From the NCBI RefSeq assembly GCF_036370855.1, contig NC_088099.1, positions 17,885,501-17,949,500 on the forward strand: 64,000 bases of DNA. Direction: 5' to 3'. Position 1 is the stretch's first letter, and the number at the start of each line of letters is the position of its first letter. Below, piece after piece: positions 63,551-64,000 of the stretch. Below the pieces are notes generated by a model. The model saw nothing but the letters and a program-made list of their open reading frames with translations, did no database searches and was not told where the DNA came from. The DNA comes from Dromaius novaehollandiae (Eukaryota; Chordata; Aves; Casuariiformes; Dromaiidae). A program made the translations under genes and the position numbers.

Positions 63551-64000
63551 AGAGTAATAGAGTAGTTCAGACTGGGAGGGAATTAGGTGGTCATCTAATC
63601 CAACCTCCTGCTCAAAGCTATGAGATTTTGGAAGGCTCCTGAAGCCATCTCTTTTCCAGCTTGACAGGCCCCGTTCCCTGAGCTTCTCCTCACGGGCAAG
63701 TGCTCCAGCTCCAGCCATGCTAGTGGTTCTCCTCTGGATTCGTGCCAATTTATCAGTCTCTTTCTTATACTGGGTCCCAGAACTGGACACAGTGTTTCAG
63801 AGGTGGTCCATAAGTAAAGGGAAAGCCTCGCTTCCCCTGATCTTCTGGCTACACCATATTAGCTATTGATACAGCTCAGGATGTTGTTGGTCTTCATTGC
63901 TGCCTTGGCACATTGCCAACTCATGCTTCACTTGCATCTACCTGGCCTAAGATAATAGCCGTTTTTTGTCCCATTGCTGTGTGTGCAGTTAGGGTTCTGC
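63551..64000 (-). mobile_element. Avian-type CR1 LINE 3' part, cut by window edge
   Basis: The top strand is the reverse complement of a CR1 3' region, in the expected order: ggtcatctaatccaacctcc near 63588, gagcttctcctcacgggcaa near 63679, gtggttctcctctggattcg near 63723, actgggtcccagaactggac near 63768, ggatgttgttggtcttcatt near 63879 and gccttggcacattgccaact near 63903. The element's 3' end is at about 63551, and the body runs off the right edge towards its 5' end. It is better preserved than the neighbouring relic but still frame-broken. CR1 copies of this type are the dominant LINE of bird genomes, which is the main clue to the host. Confidence 0.93.

Noticed and set aside
1-64000. Endogenous retrovirus or LTR pair
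   Set aside because: No paired long repeats, primer-binding site or polyprotein-like frame was seen by eye.

Overview
This window looks like a gene-poor stretch of a bird chromosome. The main evidence is repeat content. At the right edge is a CR1 LINE tail of the type common in avian genomes (63551-64000, minus strand). Several much older CR1 relics and MIR-like SINE fragments are also present. Recognisable interspersed repeats are sparse, which fits a bird better than a crocodilian or turtle, although those lineages share the older CR1 families. All family assignments come from recognising consensus-like stretches by eye; no database search was run.

I find no protein-coding gene. No open frame exceeds about 153 codons, none resembles a known protein, and most overlap repeats, low-complexity tracts or each other on opposite strands. 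I also see no tRNA, rRNA or CRISPR. The DNA could be intergenic or a long intron; the sequence alone does not decide.

Layout: 1-7.3 kb is plain non-coding DNA with simple repeats. 7.33-8.86 kb is a long, old CR1 copy on the plus strand, followed by a MIR-like fragment near 9.0 kb. 9.85-11.24 kb holds a GA-rich tract and a CpG-bearing patch around an (AGG)n repeat, with a possible minus-strand first exon. A 43-base A run lies at 13.15 kb. Further CR1 relics lie at 17.05 kb (minus) and 22.73 kb (plus). A GC-rich patch lies at 25.33-25.63 kb, then AT-rich DNA of enhancer-like texture. 43.75-45.48 kb contains two GC-rich patches and a full CRE palindrome. 45.85-63.5 kb is plain DNA with scattered CR1/MIR/MITE-like relics. 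60.4-64 kb holds three CR1 fragments of different apparent age.

The most unusual element is at about 33.24-38.1 kb: a strongly diverged tandem array of roughly 150-165 bp monomers. Each monomer pairs a telomere-like TTAGGG-type segment with a core resembling gacaggttattcttgttgca. The middle of the array (about 35.56-36.96 kb) runs in the opposite orientation to its flanks. I do not recognise this family and take it to be an old, decayed, partly inverted satellite.
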